Shown here piece by piece: positions 42,791-54,913 of a stretch of 64,000 nucleotides of DNA. Source of the DNA: Manihot esculenta (taxonomy: Eukaryota; Streptophyta; Magnoliopsida; Malpighiales; Euphorbiaceae); contig NC_035174.2 of assembly GCF_001659605.2 (NCBI RefSeq), forward strand, positions 24,998,027-25,062,026. Reading direction: 5' to 3'. Both the position numbers and the translations under genes were made by a program. The notes below the pieces were generated by a model. It was not told the DNA's origin and did no database searches. It was given only the letters and a program-made list of their open reading frames with translations. Position 1 is the stretch's first letter. Every line of letters begins with the position of its first letter.

Positions 42791-45054
42791 TGTAATACCC
42801 GGCTAGACTCCGGTATCGGAATTCCTACCGTCCGGTGGAATCTCGGATGTCGGAAGCCTCTAGTAGGGTAGAAACATGTTTTCATAAAATGTTTTAATGT
42901 ATTCCATGGTTTTAGGTAAAAAGGAAATGAGTTTTTGCATGAAAACAACCTTGGAGGAAAACCCAGGTTCGGCCGCCGAATCTCAAGTTCGGCCGCCGAA
43001 CATGCATGCATTTCGGGTGTGCCTTAGGCCCCCGAAGGCATAAGTGAGGGAAGTCCAGGTTCGGCCGCCGAACATGGCATGCATGCGGAGGCACGTTCGG
43101 CCCCCGAACGTGGCCTGGCCAGCCACTATAAAAGGGTCCCTTAGCCGAAAACGGGCGAGCTTTTCTCCCCATTGTCGGCCAAGGTGAGTTCTCCGCCGTC
43201 CCTCACCAATCTTGAGTCCTTTCCTTTAGATCTTTCAAGATTTTCACAAGTTTTTGCTTTGTTTTGAAGATTTTCAAGTTTTGAGCAAGTTTTGAGCTTG
43301 GAGACCCAAGGAAGTTGTAAATCTCCCATCTCCAAGTTTAGGTCGTCTCTCTCTCGATCTTCAAGAGGTAAGAGCCGATCTCAAGCTCAATACATGTTTT
43401 AAGTAAGTTTTAAGTAGATCTTTGGGTTAGAATGCATGTTTAGCTTATGGTTAGGTTAATGAGTTTATGATGTGTTTTTGAACAATGTGGCTTGCAAATG
43501 CATGATTGATGTGTTGTAGATGGGGTTTTAGATAGTTTGAAGCCCCTAGGAGCTTATATGCTTGTGTATGTGTGTTGTAGAATAGGTTTATGCATGTTTG
43601 GATGGATTGGGAGGCGTATATGCATTGAAGAGCTGAGTTTCTGCCACTAAGGGAGAAACCAGGTTCGGCAGCCAAAGGAACTTTCGGCCGCCGAACATGC
43701 TTGTGGAAGCAGCCTTCGGCTGCCGAAGCTTGCCCCCGAAAGGAGACTTTCATCTCTGTCTGGGAGTTTCGGCCGTCGAAAGTGCCGCTGAACATGCATG
43801 AGTTTTGCCTCTGTCTGGGAGTTTCGGCCGCCGAACCTGCCTGACTTTCGGCTCTGGAGGGACTTTCGGCCGCCGAACCTGCCGCCGAAAGTGCCCTGTC
43901 CAGCCTTCCTTTGCATGTTCTTGCATGGATGTTTTGAGGTGTTTTAGAGGGTTTTTGGGGGATGTTTTCAGAGTCATGTTATAGTATGTTGGTCCCTCAT
44001 TTGAGTCCACCTGTGTAGGTTCGGACCCGAGGAACCGAAGACCTCAGCAGTGAGTCAGCTGCTTCAGTCAGTGTCAGAGCTAGCCAGAGGTGAGTAGAAT
44101 AACTCTTTATGTTTCAAGTAAATAAATCAGTTTTGAGCATGTTCATGCATCACGGATGCCATGTTATATTTTAGGTTGTTTGCATTAGAAATCACGAATA
44201 TGTTGCATTGCATAATGTGTTGTTGATGTGGATGAATGTTGAATGATCCATTAGCCCTCGTATGTTATGACGTGATGATATGATATGGAAGTCCAGGTGT
44301 GGCCTGCACTACGCCCCTGGCACTATGTAAGGGAAAGACCGGATGTGGCCTGCACTACGCCCCCGGCACTATTGGTTATGTATGTTATGTTATGTATAAG
44401 AGAAAGACCAGGTGTGGCCTGCACTATGCCCCTGGCATGATTGGAATATGTAGAGGGCTAGATGGTGACAAGTTCATCCTTGATATGATTAGTTGTGATG
44501 TGATGCATTTCATGATAGGATGTGTTTTAAATGCTTTATTATTCTGCTCACTGGGCTCTAGTAGCTCACCCCTTTCCCAAATTCCCCAGGTTTGCAGGTA
44601 CAGGGTAGACCAGGAGGTCAGCAAGAGTATTGAAGTCATTTGTATGTAATAGGTAGAATGTGGACATGATGAAATGTAAAGTTATGAATAGTTATGTAAT
44701 GTAATGATATTGAGGATTAGAGGTTGTGCTTGACTCTATGTGTAAGGTATCCCTTTTAATACATGATCTTAGATGTTTATGGCAACCAACTCAACATATA
44801 TTGTAAAGCCCATTGGGGCATTGATGAGATCCCACAGAGGGGTCATGGATATGATTATGATTATGTTTAGTGCATGCACAGGTTGAGTTTGGTGTATGAA
44901 TGTAAGGAAAAGTTTTAATTTTTATGTATGTTGTTGATCATGTATGGGATTAAACAGGTTTACAGGTTGCATGTCAGGCTTGCTACGGGTCCCGGCGGCC
45001 TTAAGCCGACCTGGATCCTAGCGCCGGTAGCGGTCCGATTTTCGGGTCGTTACA
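42791..45054 (+). repeat. G2 5' LTR
   Basis: TGTAATACCCGG..GTCGTTACA. TATAAAA at 43127-43133. Palindrome clusters at 42965-43115 and 43660-43885. Hairpin array at 44290-44450. Mini-exon 44019-44089 (71 nt). Compared with its 3' partner it lacks one 24-bp palindrome-containing unit near 43066. Confidence 0.93.
44290..44450 (+). repeat. Tandem hairpin array in G2 5' LTR
   Basis: Three units with core CCAGGTGTGGCCTGCACTAC and closing CCCCTGGCA; unit spacing 50-70 bp. The second unit has CCGG in place of CCAGG, and its closing part reads CCCCCGGCA, a paired change that preserves the stem. Same array at 51967-52128 in the 3' LTR. Confidence 0.75.
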
Positions 45055-45057
45055 GAG

Positions 45058-45069
45058 TGGTATCAGAGC
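45058..45069 (+). promoter_or_regulatory. tRNA-Met primer-binding site of G2
   Basis: Exact TGGTATCAGAGC, 3 nt after the LTR end. Confidence 0.93.
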
Positions 45070-45325
45070 CCTAGGTTCATATGGTCGGACCTAGAGTGTC
45101 GGGCTCATAGATGTTATAGAAGGTCAAGCACAATAGGAAAGGTCATGTCCACTAGGATAGGATGTGGAGTCCTGTCCTGCATGATGATGTGAAATGCCAT
45201 GATTATATACATGTGCATTAATGCTATGGTGTGAATGATATATATGTGATGCGGGTTCATGTGTGCCCACATGATCCATATGATGCTAACGTTTATGTGA
45301 TGTGTACTGTTTTTCAGAAAACAGG

Positions 45326-48300
45326 ATGAGAGGAACTCGTCGATCTGCACGATTGACTGGAGTACCACCTGAGGATGAGGGCACGAGCGCCCGTCCTCCT
45401 ACATTGCCTAGGGCAATGTCTAGTAGGTCTAACAGAGAAAGAGCAGTAAGAGACCCTAAAAGGTCTCTGGATCTGGGTAGGAGCAGATCAGTGAGGGGAA
45501 CAGTTCAGAGAGGAATGTCAGAGGACATGGGGGATGATATGGATGTAGAGCAGAGGAGGGATGGCAGTCTGGGAGTTAGCATGTCAGAAGAGGGAATGGG
45601 AGAGTCCCAAGGAGGCACTCAGGCCTCGGGATTTGTTCAGCCACCCCACTACCCACACTTCTCACAAAATTCCGGGTATTCGATGGGAGGTACATCGGAT
45701 TACCCTAGCTTCACCCCTTATCCCACACAGATGCCATACCCACCCTACTACCCACCATATTCATAATACCCAATGTATCCACCCCCACCTTACTATCCAA
45801 ATCCAGCAAACCCTACCTCAGAAAATGTTGCACCTCCTCCACCATCAGCAGAACCCACACTTCCAGCAACCCATATGCCTAAGCCTAGCTCATCTGGTGG
45901 GAGCAAGGTCAAGATGACCGACTACATGAAGCTGGGTGCTCCCCAGTTTGAAACCGGTGATGACCCGTTTGTGTACCTTGAGAGGGTCAAAACAATTACA
46001 GATGAGATAGGGGCGGATGACAGTAGAGCCATTCAGATGGCTGGGTTCACATTAAAATGCAAAAAGGCCCGTGAATGGTTTAAGAACTATGTGAGCCCGA
46101 GGCTGGACAGCCTATCATGGGAGGAGTTTGCAAATGAATTTGTAGGATGGGCTTTTCCTAACAGTTCAAGAGAATTGAAGATGATTGAGTTTGAACAGTT
46201 AAGGCAGACAGAGGAAATGAGTGTAGAGGAGTACACCGACAGATTCTTGGAGCTGTTGCCGTTTGCAGGGCAAACTCTTGACACAGACTAGAAGAAGTCA
46301 AGGAGGTATATCATGAAACTTCACTCCATGTATTCCTCCTTGATTCAGTCCGCCGATAGGGAGAGCTTCCATGCCATAGTGGATATGGCTAGGAGGATGG
46401 AGGCTAGTGCTATCATCGAGGGGAAAGTCAAGCAGTCAGTGGCACAGCCTTCTGGTTCTAAGACCCCAGGCTCTTCTTCTCTGAGTGCAGCAGCTTCAGG
46501 TAGTAAAAAGTGGGATAGAGGCCCTAGGAAGTCGAAGAAGAACAAGTTCTGGAACAAGGTTAAGTCCAGTCTGGGATTTGGAGGTGGCTCAAGCTCTGGT
46601 GCGGATAATGCAGTTTGTGCAAGGTGTGGTAAGCCACACAGGGGAGTATGTCGGTTTGGGACGACAGCCTGTTACAGATGTGGTCAGGAGGGGCATATGT
46701 CTCGAGAATGTCCAAGAGCAGCCCCGATGGCACAGTCCCAGCAGACAACTTCAGGTAGTGTAGCGCAGCCAGCAGCTCCAGCCCCGACTCAGGCCAGTGG
46801 CAGAGGCAGAGGGAGAGAGGCAGCCTCTTCTTCAGTGGGTTTCAGAGGTGAAGGTCTATCAGCTCCAGCATGGATCTTCACAATGACACAGTAGGAGGCA
46901 GATGCATCTAACACCGTGGTGGCAGGTAACTTAGTCATTGGTTGTTCAGATGTGTATGCCTTGATGGACCCTGGTGCATCTCATTCTTTTATTGCACCGA
47001 GAGCCGTTGAGAGGTTGGGGTTGATGATCTCTGGGTTGGAGTGTCCTCTCTGGGTCAGTGGACCCAAGTGTGATCCATCAGTGGCAGAGTCAGTCTGCCA
47101 GTGTAGTCCTGTGTTTGTTGAGGGAAGATGCTTGTCCGCTGACCTGGTGGTTCTAGATTTGACAGATTTTGACGTCATTCTAGGGATGGACTGGTTATCT
47201 ACCCATGATGCTACCTTGGACTGCAGGGACAAGGTAGTCAGGTTCAGAGGTTAGGATGGGTCAGAGGTCAGGATGGGTCAGAGGTCGTCTTCAGGGGAGA
47301 CAGGAGGGGTACACCTAGAGGTCTGATATCATCTCTTCAGGCTCGTAGGTTACTTAGGAAGGGATGTTAGGGGTATTTGGCTCATGTGAGAAAGCTTAGC
47401 AGTCAGGTTAGAGAGCCCGCCTCGATGCCGGTGGTTAGAGAGTTTTTGGATGTGTTCCCAGACGAACTGCCAGGTTTACCACCTGCTAGGGAGATAGAGT
47501 TCGAGATAGAATTGATGCCTGGAACCCAACCGATCTTTATCCCTCCCTACAGGATGGCCCCAGCCGAGTTGAAAGAATTGAAGGAATAGTTGCAAGAGCT
47601 GGTAGAAAAGGGCTTTATCCGACCGAGCACCTCACCTTGGGGTGCACCAGTCTTGTTTGTGAGAAAGAAGGATGGATCCCTTAGACTTTGTATCGACTAC
47701 AGGCAGTTGAACAAAGTCACTACCAAGAACAAGTACCCTTTGCCAAGGATCGACGATCTATTCGACCAGCTAGCAGGAGCGGGTTATTTCTCCAAAATAG
47801 ATCTGAGATCTGGGTACCATCAGCTGAGGATCAGAGATGAGGATGTGCCAAAGATGGCTTTCAGGACCAGATATGGGCATTTTGAGTTCCTTGTAATGCC
47901 GTTCGGGTTAACCAATGCCCCTGCAGCATTCATAGATCTCATGAATAGAGTGTTTAGCCAGTACCTGGATCACTTTGTTATTGTCTTCATAGATGATATC
48001 TTGGTGTATTCCAGGAATGCAGAGGAGCATGCCCATCATCTGAGGTTGGTTCTGCAGACCTTGAGGGAACATGGCTTGTATGCCAAGTTCTCCAAGTGTG
48101 AGTTCTGACTGAGGAGCATCTCATTCTTGGGGCATGTAGTGTCAGAGAATGGAATAGAAGTGGACCCCAAGAAGGTAAAAGTTGTGGCTAACTGGCCTAG
48201 ACCCACTTCAGTAACGGAGATCAGGAGTTTCTTGGGTTTGGCAGGTTACTACAGGAGGTTCATCCAGGACTTCTCAAAAGTTGCAGCTCCTCTGACCAGA

Positions 48301-50328
48301 CTAACCAGGAAAAATCAGAAGTTTGTGTGGACCGACCAGTGCGAAGAGAGTTTTGAAGAGCTTAAGAAGAGGTTAATGTCAGCACCAGTGTTAGCTTTGC
48401 CAGCTAACAATGAGGATTTCACAGTTTTCTGTGATGCGTCCCGTGTGGGACTAGGTTGTGTGTTAATGCAGAATGAAAGGGTGATCGCTTATGCTTCTAG
48501 ACAGCTAAAGAAGCATGAGTTGAAATACCCCACACATGACCTGGAGATGGCAGCAGTAATCTTTGCACTCAAGATGTGGAGGCACTACCTCTATGGGGTT
48601 AAATGTGAGATCTTCATGGATCATAAGAGCCTGCAGTACATCCTGAGTTAAAGAGATTTGAACTTGAGACAGAGGAGATGGGTAGAGCTGCTGAGTGATT
48701 ATGATTGCAAGATTCAGTATCATCCGGGTAAGGGCGAATGTTGTAGCAGACGCCTTAAGCCGGAAATCACTCGGCAGTTTATCCCACATATCGGCAGAGA
48801 GGAGGCCAGTGGTGAAGGAGTTTTACAAGCTCATTGAGGAAGGTCTATAGTTGGAGTTGTCTGGTACAGGTGCTTTGGTAGCCCAGATGAGAGTGGCACC
48901 CGTGTTTCTGGAGCAGGTGGCTCAGAAACAGCATGAGGACCCAGAGTTAGTGAAGATTGTCAGGACTGTTCAGTCAGGCAAAGATAGTGAGTTCAGATTC
49001 GACAGCAAAGGGATCCTCCGCTATGGGAGCAGACTATGTGTACCAGATGACATAGGGCTAAAAGGAGACATTATGAGAGAGGCTCATAATGCAAGATACA
49101 GCGTTCACCCCTGAGCCACCAAGATGTATCAAGATCTGAAGAAAGTTTATTGGTGGCCAACGATGAAGAAAGAAGTGGCACAATTTGTGTCAGCCTGCGA
49201 AGTGTGTCAGAGGGCGAAGCTGGAACATCAGAAGCCGGCTGGAATGCTTAACCCGCTACCTATTCCAGAGTGAAAATGGGAGAATATAGCTATGGACTTC
49301 ATAGTGGGGTTACCGGCGACGTCCAACAGATTGGACTCCATATGGGTGATTGTGGACAGACTCACCAAATCTGCTCACTTCATCCCTGTCAGGAGTGGCT
49401 ATTCTGTGGACAAGTTGGCGCAGGTGTATGTTGATGAGATTGTCAGGTTGCATGGGGTTCCTGTTTCAATAGTGTCCGATAGAGGGCCCCAGTTCACCTC
49501 CAGATTTTGGCGGAGTCTGCAGAATGCCATGGGTACCAGGTTGGATTTTAGCACTGCTTTCCATCCACAGACGGACGGACAATCAGAAAGGACCATCCAG
49601 ACCATAGAGGATATGCTTAGAATGTGTGTGCTGGACTTTGGCGATTCTTGGAGGCAGCATCTACCCTTGGTGGAGTTTGCCTACAATAACAACCATCATG
49701 CTAGCATCGGGATGGCTCCATATGAAGCTTTGTATGGGAGGAAATGCAGATCACCTGTTTGCTGGGAAGAAGTTGGAGAAAAGGCCTTGGCAGGGCCTGA
49801 GCTAGTAGAGATTACCAGCAGGGTAGTACCCATAATCAGAGAAAGAATCAAGACTGTTGCAAGCAGACAGAAGAGTTATGCAGACACCGCAGAAGACAGG
49901 TAGAGTTTCAGGAGGGGGATCTGGTATTGCTCAAGGTATCCCCTATGAAAGGAGTGGTTCGCTTCGGGAAGAAAGGTAAACTAGCCCCATGATACATCGG
50001 ACCCTTTCAAATCTTGCAAAAGATTGGGAATGTGTCGTACAAGCTGGATTTACCTACTTCAATGGAAAGAATCCATTCGGTTTTCCATGTTTCAATGTTG
50101 AGGAAGTTTGTGTCAGATCCGAGCAAGGTTCTTAGTGAGCCTGATGTGGAGATCCAAGAGGATCTCACCTATGTTGTACAGCCAGTATGGATCATAGACA
50201 CCCAGATCAGAAAGCTAAGAAACAAGGAAATCCCGATGGTGAAAGTCCTATGGAACCACCACAATTTGGAAGAATGCACTTGGGAGACACGGGAGTCCAT
50301 GCTCCAGCAATACCCTTATCTTTTCTAA
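45326..50328 (+). pseudogene. G2 gag-pol, about a dozen stops and at least three frameshifts
   Basis: It begins MRGTRRSARLTG as G1 and ends at the chromodomain stop 50326-50328. All domains are recognisable: capsid core, knuckles (46616-46710), protease DPGAS (about 46967), RT FIDD (about 47988), RNase H, integrase and chromodomain. Stops: 45764, 46289, 46892, 47252, 47368, 47587, 48106, 48649, 48848, 49112, 49271, 49990. Indels: a 17-nt tandem duplication near 47265, one extra base near 48731 and one lost near 49886. Most stops sit where G1 has CAG or TGG, i.e. C-to-T or G-to-A changes. No full domain set can be translated. Confidence 0.92.
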
Positions 50329-50423
50329 GGTTAGTTTCTTATATGTTTCATGTGTTTTATGTGTATGATATGTTGTATGCCTTGCATGTGCTAGTTGAGG
50401 AACATTCGAGGACGAATGTTCTT

Positions 50424-50436
50424 AAGGGGGGGAGAA
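50424..50436 (+). promoter_or_regulatory. G2 polypurine tract
   Basis: AAGGGGGGGAGAA directly before the 3' LTR TGTAAT. Confidence 0.9.
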
Positions 50437-52732
50437 TGTAATAACCGGCTAGACTCCGGTATCGGAATTCCTACCATCCGATGGAATCTCGGATGTCGGA
50501 AGCCTCTAGTAGGGTAGAAACATGTTTTCATAAAATTTTTTAATGTATTCCATGGTTTTAGGTAAAAAAGAAATGAGTTTTTGCATGAAAACAACCTTGG
50601 AGGAAAACCCAGGTTCGGCCGCTGAATCTCAAGTTCGGCCGCCGAACATGCATGCATTTCGGGTGTGCCTTAGGCCCCCGAAGGCATAAGTGAGGGAAGT
50701 CCAGGTTCGGCCGTCGAACCTCAAGTTCGGCCGCCGAACATGGCATGCATGCGGAGGCACGTTCGGCCCCCGAACGTGGCCTGGCCAGCCACTATAAAAG
50801 GGTCCCTTAGCCGAAAACGGGCGAGCTTTTCTCCCCATTGTCGGCCAAGGTGAGTTCTCCGCCGTCCCTCACCAATCTTGAGTCCTTTCCTGCAGATCTT
50901 TCAAGATTTTCACAAGTTTTTGCTTTGTTTTAAAGATTTTCAAGTTTTGAGCAAGTTTTGAGCTTGGAGACCCAAGGAAGTTGTAAATCTCCCATCTCCA
51001 AGTTTAGGTCGTCTCTCTCTCGATCTTCAAGAGGTAAGAGCCGATCTCAAGCTCAATACATGTTTTAAGTAAGTTTTAAGTAGATCTTTGGGTTAGAATG
51101 CATGTTTAGCTTATGGTTAGGTTAATGAGTTTATGATGTGTTTTTGAACAATGTGGCTTGCAAATGCATGATTGATGTGTTGTAGATGGGGTTTTAGATA
51201 GTTTGAAGCCCCTAGGAGCTTATATGCTTGTGTATGTGTGTTGTAGAATAGGTTTATGCATGTTTGGATGGATTGGGAGGCGTATATGCATTGAAGAGCT
51301 GAGTTTCTGCCACTAAGGGAGAAACCAGGTTCGGCAGCCAAAGGAACTTTCGGCCGCCGAACATGCTTGTGGAAGCAGCCTTCGGCTGCTGAAGCTTGCC
51401 CCCGAAAGGAGACTTTCGTCTCTGTCTGGGAGTTTCGGCCGCCGAAAGTGCCGCCGAACATGCATGAGTTTCTCCTCTGTCTGGGAGTTTCGGTCGCCGA
51501 AGGTGCCGCCGAACCTGCCTGACTTTCGGCTCTGGAGGGACTTTCGGCCACCGAACCTGCCGCCGAAAGTGCCCTGTCCAGCCTTCCTTTGCATGTTCTT
51601 GCATGGATGTTTTGAGGTGTTTTAGAGGGTTTTTGGGGGATGTTTTCAGAGTCATGTTATAGTATGTTGGTCCCTCATTTGAGTCCACCTGTGTAGGTTC
51701 GGACCCGAGGAACCGAGGACCTCAGCAGTGAGTCAGCTGCTTCAGTCAGTGTCAGAGCTAGCCAGAGGTGAGTAGAATAACTCTTTATGTTTCAAGTAAA
51801 TAAATCAGTTTTGAGCATGTTCATGCATCACGGATGCCATGTGATATTTTAGGTTGTTTGCATTAGAAATCACGAATATGTTGCATTGCATAATATGTTG
51901 TTGATGTGGATGAATGTTGAATTATCCATTAGCCCTCGTATGTTATGACGTGATGATATGATATGGAAGTCCAGGTGTGGCCTGCACTACGCCCCTGGCA
52001 CTATGTAAGGGAAAGACCGGATGTGGCCTGCACTACGCCCCCGGCACTATTGGTTATGTATGTTATGTTATGTATAAGAGAAAGACCAGGTGTGGCCTGC
52101 ACTACGCCCCTGGCATGATTGGAATATGTAGAGGTCTAGATGGTGACAAGTTCATCCTTGATATGATTAGTTGTGATGTGATGTATTTCATGATAGCATG
52201 TGTTTTAAATGCTTTATTATTCTGCTCACTGGGCTCTAGTAGCTCAACCCTTTCCCAAATTTCCCAGGTTTGCAGGTACAGGGTAGACCAGGAGGTCAGC
52301 AAGAGTATTGAAGTCATTTGTATGTAATAGGTAGAATGTGGACATGATGAAATGTAAAGTTATGAATAGTTATGTAATGTAATGATATTAAGGATTAGAG
52401 GTTGTGCTTGACTCTATGTGTAAGGTATCCCTTTTAATACATGATCTTAGATGTTTATGGCAACCAACTCAACATATATTGTATCGCCCATTGGGGCATT
52501 GATGAGATCCCACAGAGGGGTCATGGATATGATTATGATTATGTTTAGTGCATGCACAGGTTGAGTTTGGTGTATGAATGTAAGGAAAAGTTTTAATTTT
52601 TATGTATGTTGTTGATCATGTATGGGATTAAACAGGTTTACAGGTTGCATGTCAGGCTTGCTACGGGTCCCGGCGGCCTTAAGCCGACCTGGATCCTAGC
52701 GCCGGTAGCGGTCCGATTTTCGGGTCGTTACA
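50437..52732 (+). repeat. G2 3' LTR
   Basis: Copy of 42791-45054 with substitutions, a 24-bp extra palindrome unit (about 50711-50734) and an extra 12 bp in the second cluster (about 51494). Confidence 0.93.
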
Positions 52733-52737
52733 CTAAT

Positions 52738-53938
52738 GTTACTCTCCTTCTTTCCTTGTCTCTCTTTACCTACCATGGCTAGTATTTATTTTCCTCAAGA
52801 GAGAGATTATATATGCACATATTCTTGTTCAGTTAAGACTTTTTCTAGCTCTCGGAGTGACTTGCCCTTGACTTGAAGTACTTTATTCAGCCTTTTGTAC
52901 TTTATTCTTACTTGAAAAGTCACCAACCTTTTGACGTGAAGGTACATATTTGTGATACCCACCCCCAATTACTCAGTTGGTCACTTGTCCAAGTGGCTTC
53001 TAGCTCTGTTCATAGTCTTTTGACCATTGGAACAGTTTTTAATTTGTGCTTTTGAAGTCTTTGCCATTGCTGAATTTCTTTCTCAATGAATTGGGCAAAT
53101 CAACACCAATTGCTAAAACAAGTCATATTTCATTATTCACACATCTTTCAATTAATTATTCTCTCTAATGAGTAATGTCATATATTTTTCACCATGACAA
53201 GCTCAAAGATTCAATTCAAAAGGAAATTTCCAACAATGAATACAACTCACTGCAATTGATTCAACTTAGGTTTAAAGAGTCATCACATCAATGGGGTTAT
53301 GCAAAGAAAGCTCATTCAACATAGCCTATGAGTTTGAGTAAAGCATATCAAAACAGAAAAGAAAAAAAAACTGTGGCTACATGTGTGTGCAAAAAATGAA
53401 AAATGTATGCAAACTAAAAAAATTAAAGCTAAAAAGGACATAAAATAAATATTCAGAGATATATGTACTCCCACACCTAATTTATGCATTGTCCTCAATG
53501 TATTGGAAATATTAAAGTTCAAAGGAAACTGAGTACTCCTCTGGTGTGGTTTGTGTGGTGCGAAACACTAAGCAAGCTAAGGAGGATGATTCAGTGGACC
53601 TCCTTCCACTACTTGCACTGTGAACCCTTCATAGTATGGTTCATTCTAAACATCGTGTCTTGCATTCTTCTTTATTTTGTCTTTATACCATGGTTCATCA
53701 GTTTGGGCATGGAAGATTTGTTCATGGAAGATTTGTTCATAGAAGTCACTCTCTTTTTCCTCAAATTCTGGAAGTTGCCGCATGGGGGCTTCTGTTTGAG
53801 TAGACAAGTGTCTGTCTGCATTGGATTTCTGGCTGAACTAGATTCCGCTTGTTCCTTTTGCACATTACCTGTCTGTAAACTGACCTGAAGAGGTGCGGGT
53901 GGCCCTTTGTCTTACTGCGTTTGGTCGCAGTCCACTTG
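52738..53938 (-). other. A2 non-coding 3' region
   Basis: No coding signal that agrees with any frame of a known domain. 52932-53010 matches 18625-18710 of A1. A direct repeat CATGGAAGATTTGTTCAT occurs twice at 53708-53742. Adjacent to the protease stop. Confidence 0.5.
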
Positions 53939-54911
53939 CTAAATGCAACAGACTGTTGCTTTCAGTTTTGACTCTTTTTGGCCTCGTTCATCTTTCTGGC
54001 TAGCCTCCCTGCAAAAGTCATTGCTTAGAATATCATCTTGATTCATATCAAAAACTTCTTGGCTCAAACAATCAATGATATCTAAACCATAAACAGGGGA
54101 CATGTCATGGAGATATTTCATAGCATCACAAACATTAAATTTTATTACTTTCCCTTCAAATTCCATGGTCAATGTGCCATCATGCACATCTATTTTAGTT
54201 CTAGCTGTGCTCAATAAAGGTCGTCCAAGTAGGATGTCTGAAGTAGTGTTGCTATTGTCTTCCTTCATATCAATCACATAGAAATCTGTTGGAAAGACAA
54301 GTTGATCTTTTTGTACTAGAACATCTTCTAGAACTCCTTTTGGATATACTACAGATCTGTCAGCCAATTGAATGACCACTCTAGTCTCTTTAAGTGCACC
54401 TGCATTCAAAGAATTATAAAGAGAAAGAGGCATAACATTAATTTATGCACCTAAATCACACATGGCCTTTGTGATGCCCATATTGCCAATTTTACAAGAA
54501 ACAGCAAACATCCCACTTTATGACAGCTGTCACAACTTCTCCCACACTTACCTTTTCTTTCTTAGCAAGCTTCCTTCGGTTAGTGCACAGTTCTTTCAAG
54601 AATTTTACATACCTGGGAATTTGTTTCACAGCATCAAGCAATGGTATGTTGTTCTCCACTTTCCTGAAGGTTTCAAGGATCTCTTTTTCTTCTTTTTCTT
54701 TTTTGTGATTTTTCAAACCTTTTTGGAAAGGGAGATGGAATCTTGAAACTTACTTGCTGATTTGTATTCTGCTAGTATACTGGTTCTGTTTGCCCAGTTT
54801 GTTTGGACAAATAGTGTTCTGGCTGTTTTACTTCAGCAGCTTGTCTTTGCACTTGTGAACTTCCATCATCAGTATTGACATCTTGAAACTCTTTCCCACT
54901 TCTTAACATGA
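53939..54911 (-). pseudogene. A2 gag end and Athila-type protease, broken
   Basis: Minus strand 54433-53939: MPLSLYNSLN, VVIQLADRSVVYPKGVLEDV, FPTDFYVIDM, LLGRPLLSTARTKIDVHDGT: the Athila protease downstream of its active-site Asp. The active-site segment is separated by a stop near 54434-54445. Minus strand 54716-54492 holds the gag-protease linker (NNIPLLDAVKQIPRYVKFLK). The start of the linker (LRSGKE region) ends at about 54911 where the inverted copia LTR begins. As in A1, RT does not follow the protease. Confidence 0.7.
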
Positions 54912-54913
54912 TC

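Larger units (their letters stand above)
42791..52732 (+). mobile_element. Tekay-like chromovirus G2, complete length but decayed
   Basis: LTRs 42791-45054 (2,264 bp) and 50437-52732 (2,296 bp), primer-binding site, gag-pol, polypurine tract. Flanks CCAAT (42786-42790) and CTAAT (52733-52737) match at 4 of 5. Closely related to G1 but with about a dozen premature stops and several indels, so older than G1. Confidence 0.93.
41261..54913 (-). mobile_element. Athila-like element A2 (gag-protease type), split by G2 and truncated
   Basis: 3' LTR 41261-42641, polypurine tract, 3' non-coding region (42656-42790 and 52738-53938, parted by G2), protease and gag end (54911-53939). It is cut at about 54913 by the inverted copia LTRs. 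Same internal layout as A1, again without RT, RNase H or integrase. It appears to have inserted in the gag of A1, though no 5' end or duplication could be confirmed. Confidence 0.7.

Noticed and set aside
44299..44649. 116-aa plus-strand ORF (and its copy at 51977-52327)
   Set aside because: Lies wholly in the G2 LTR over the hairpin array; conserved only because the LTRs are copies.
53484..53888. 134-aa plus-strand ORF with hydrophobic stretches
   Set aside because: Antisense to the A2 3' region, no recognisable domain, no counterpart in A1.
54462..54746. 94-aa plus-strand ORF
   Set aside because: Shadow of the minus-strand Athila gag-protease linker.
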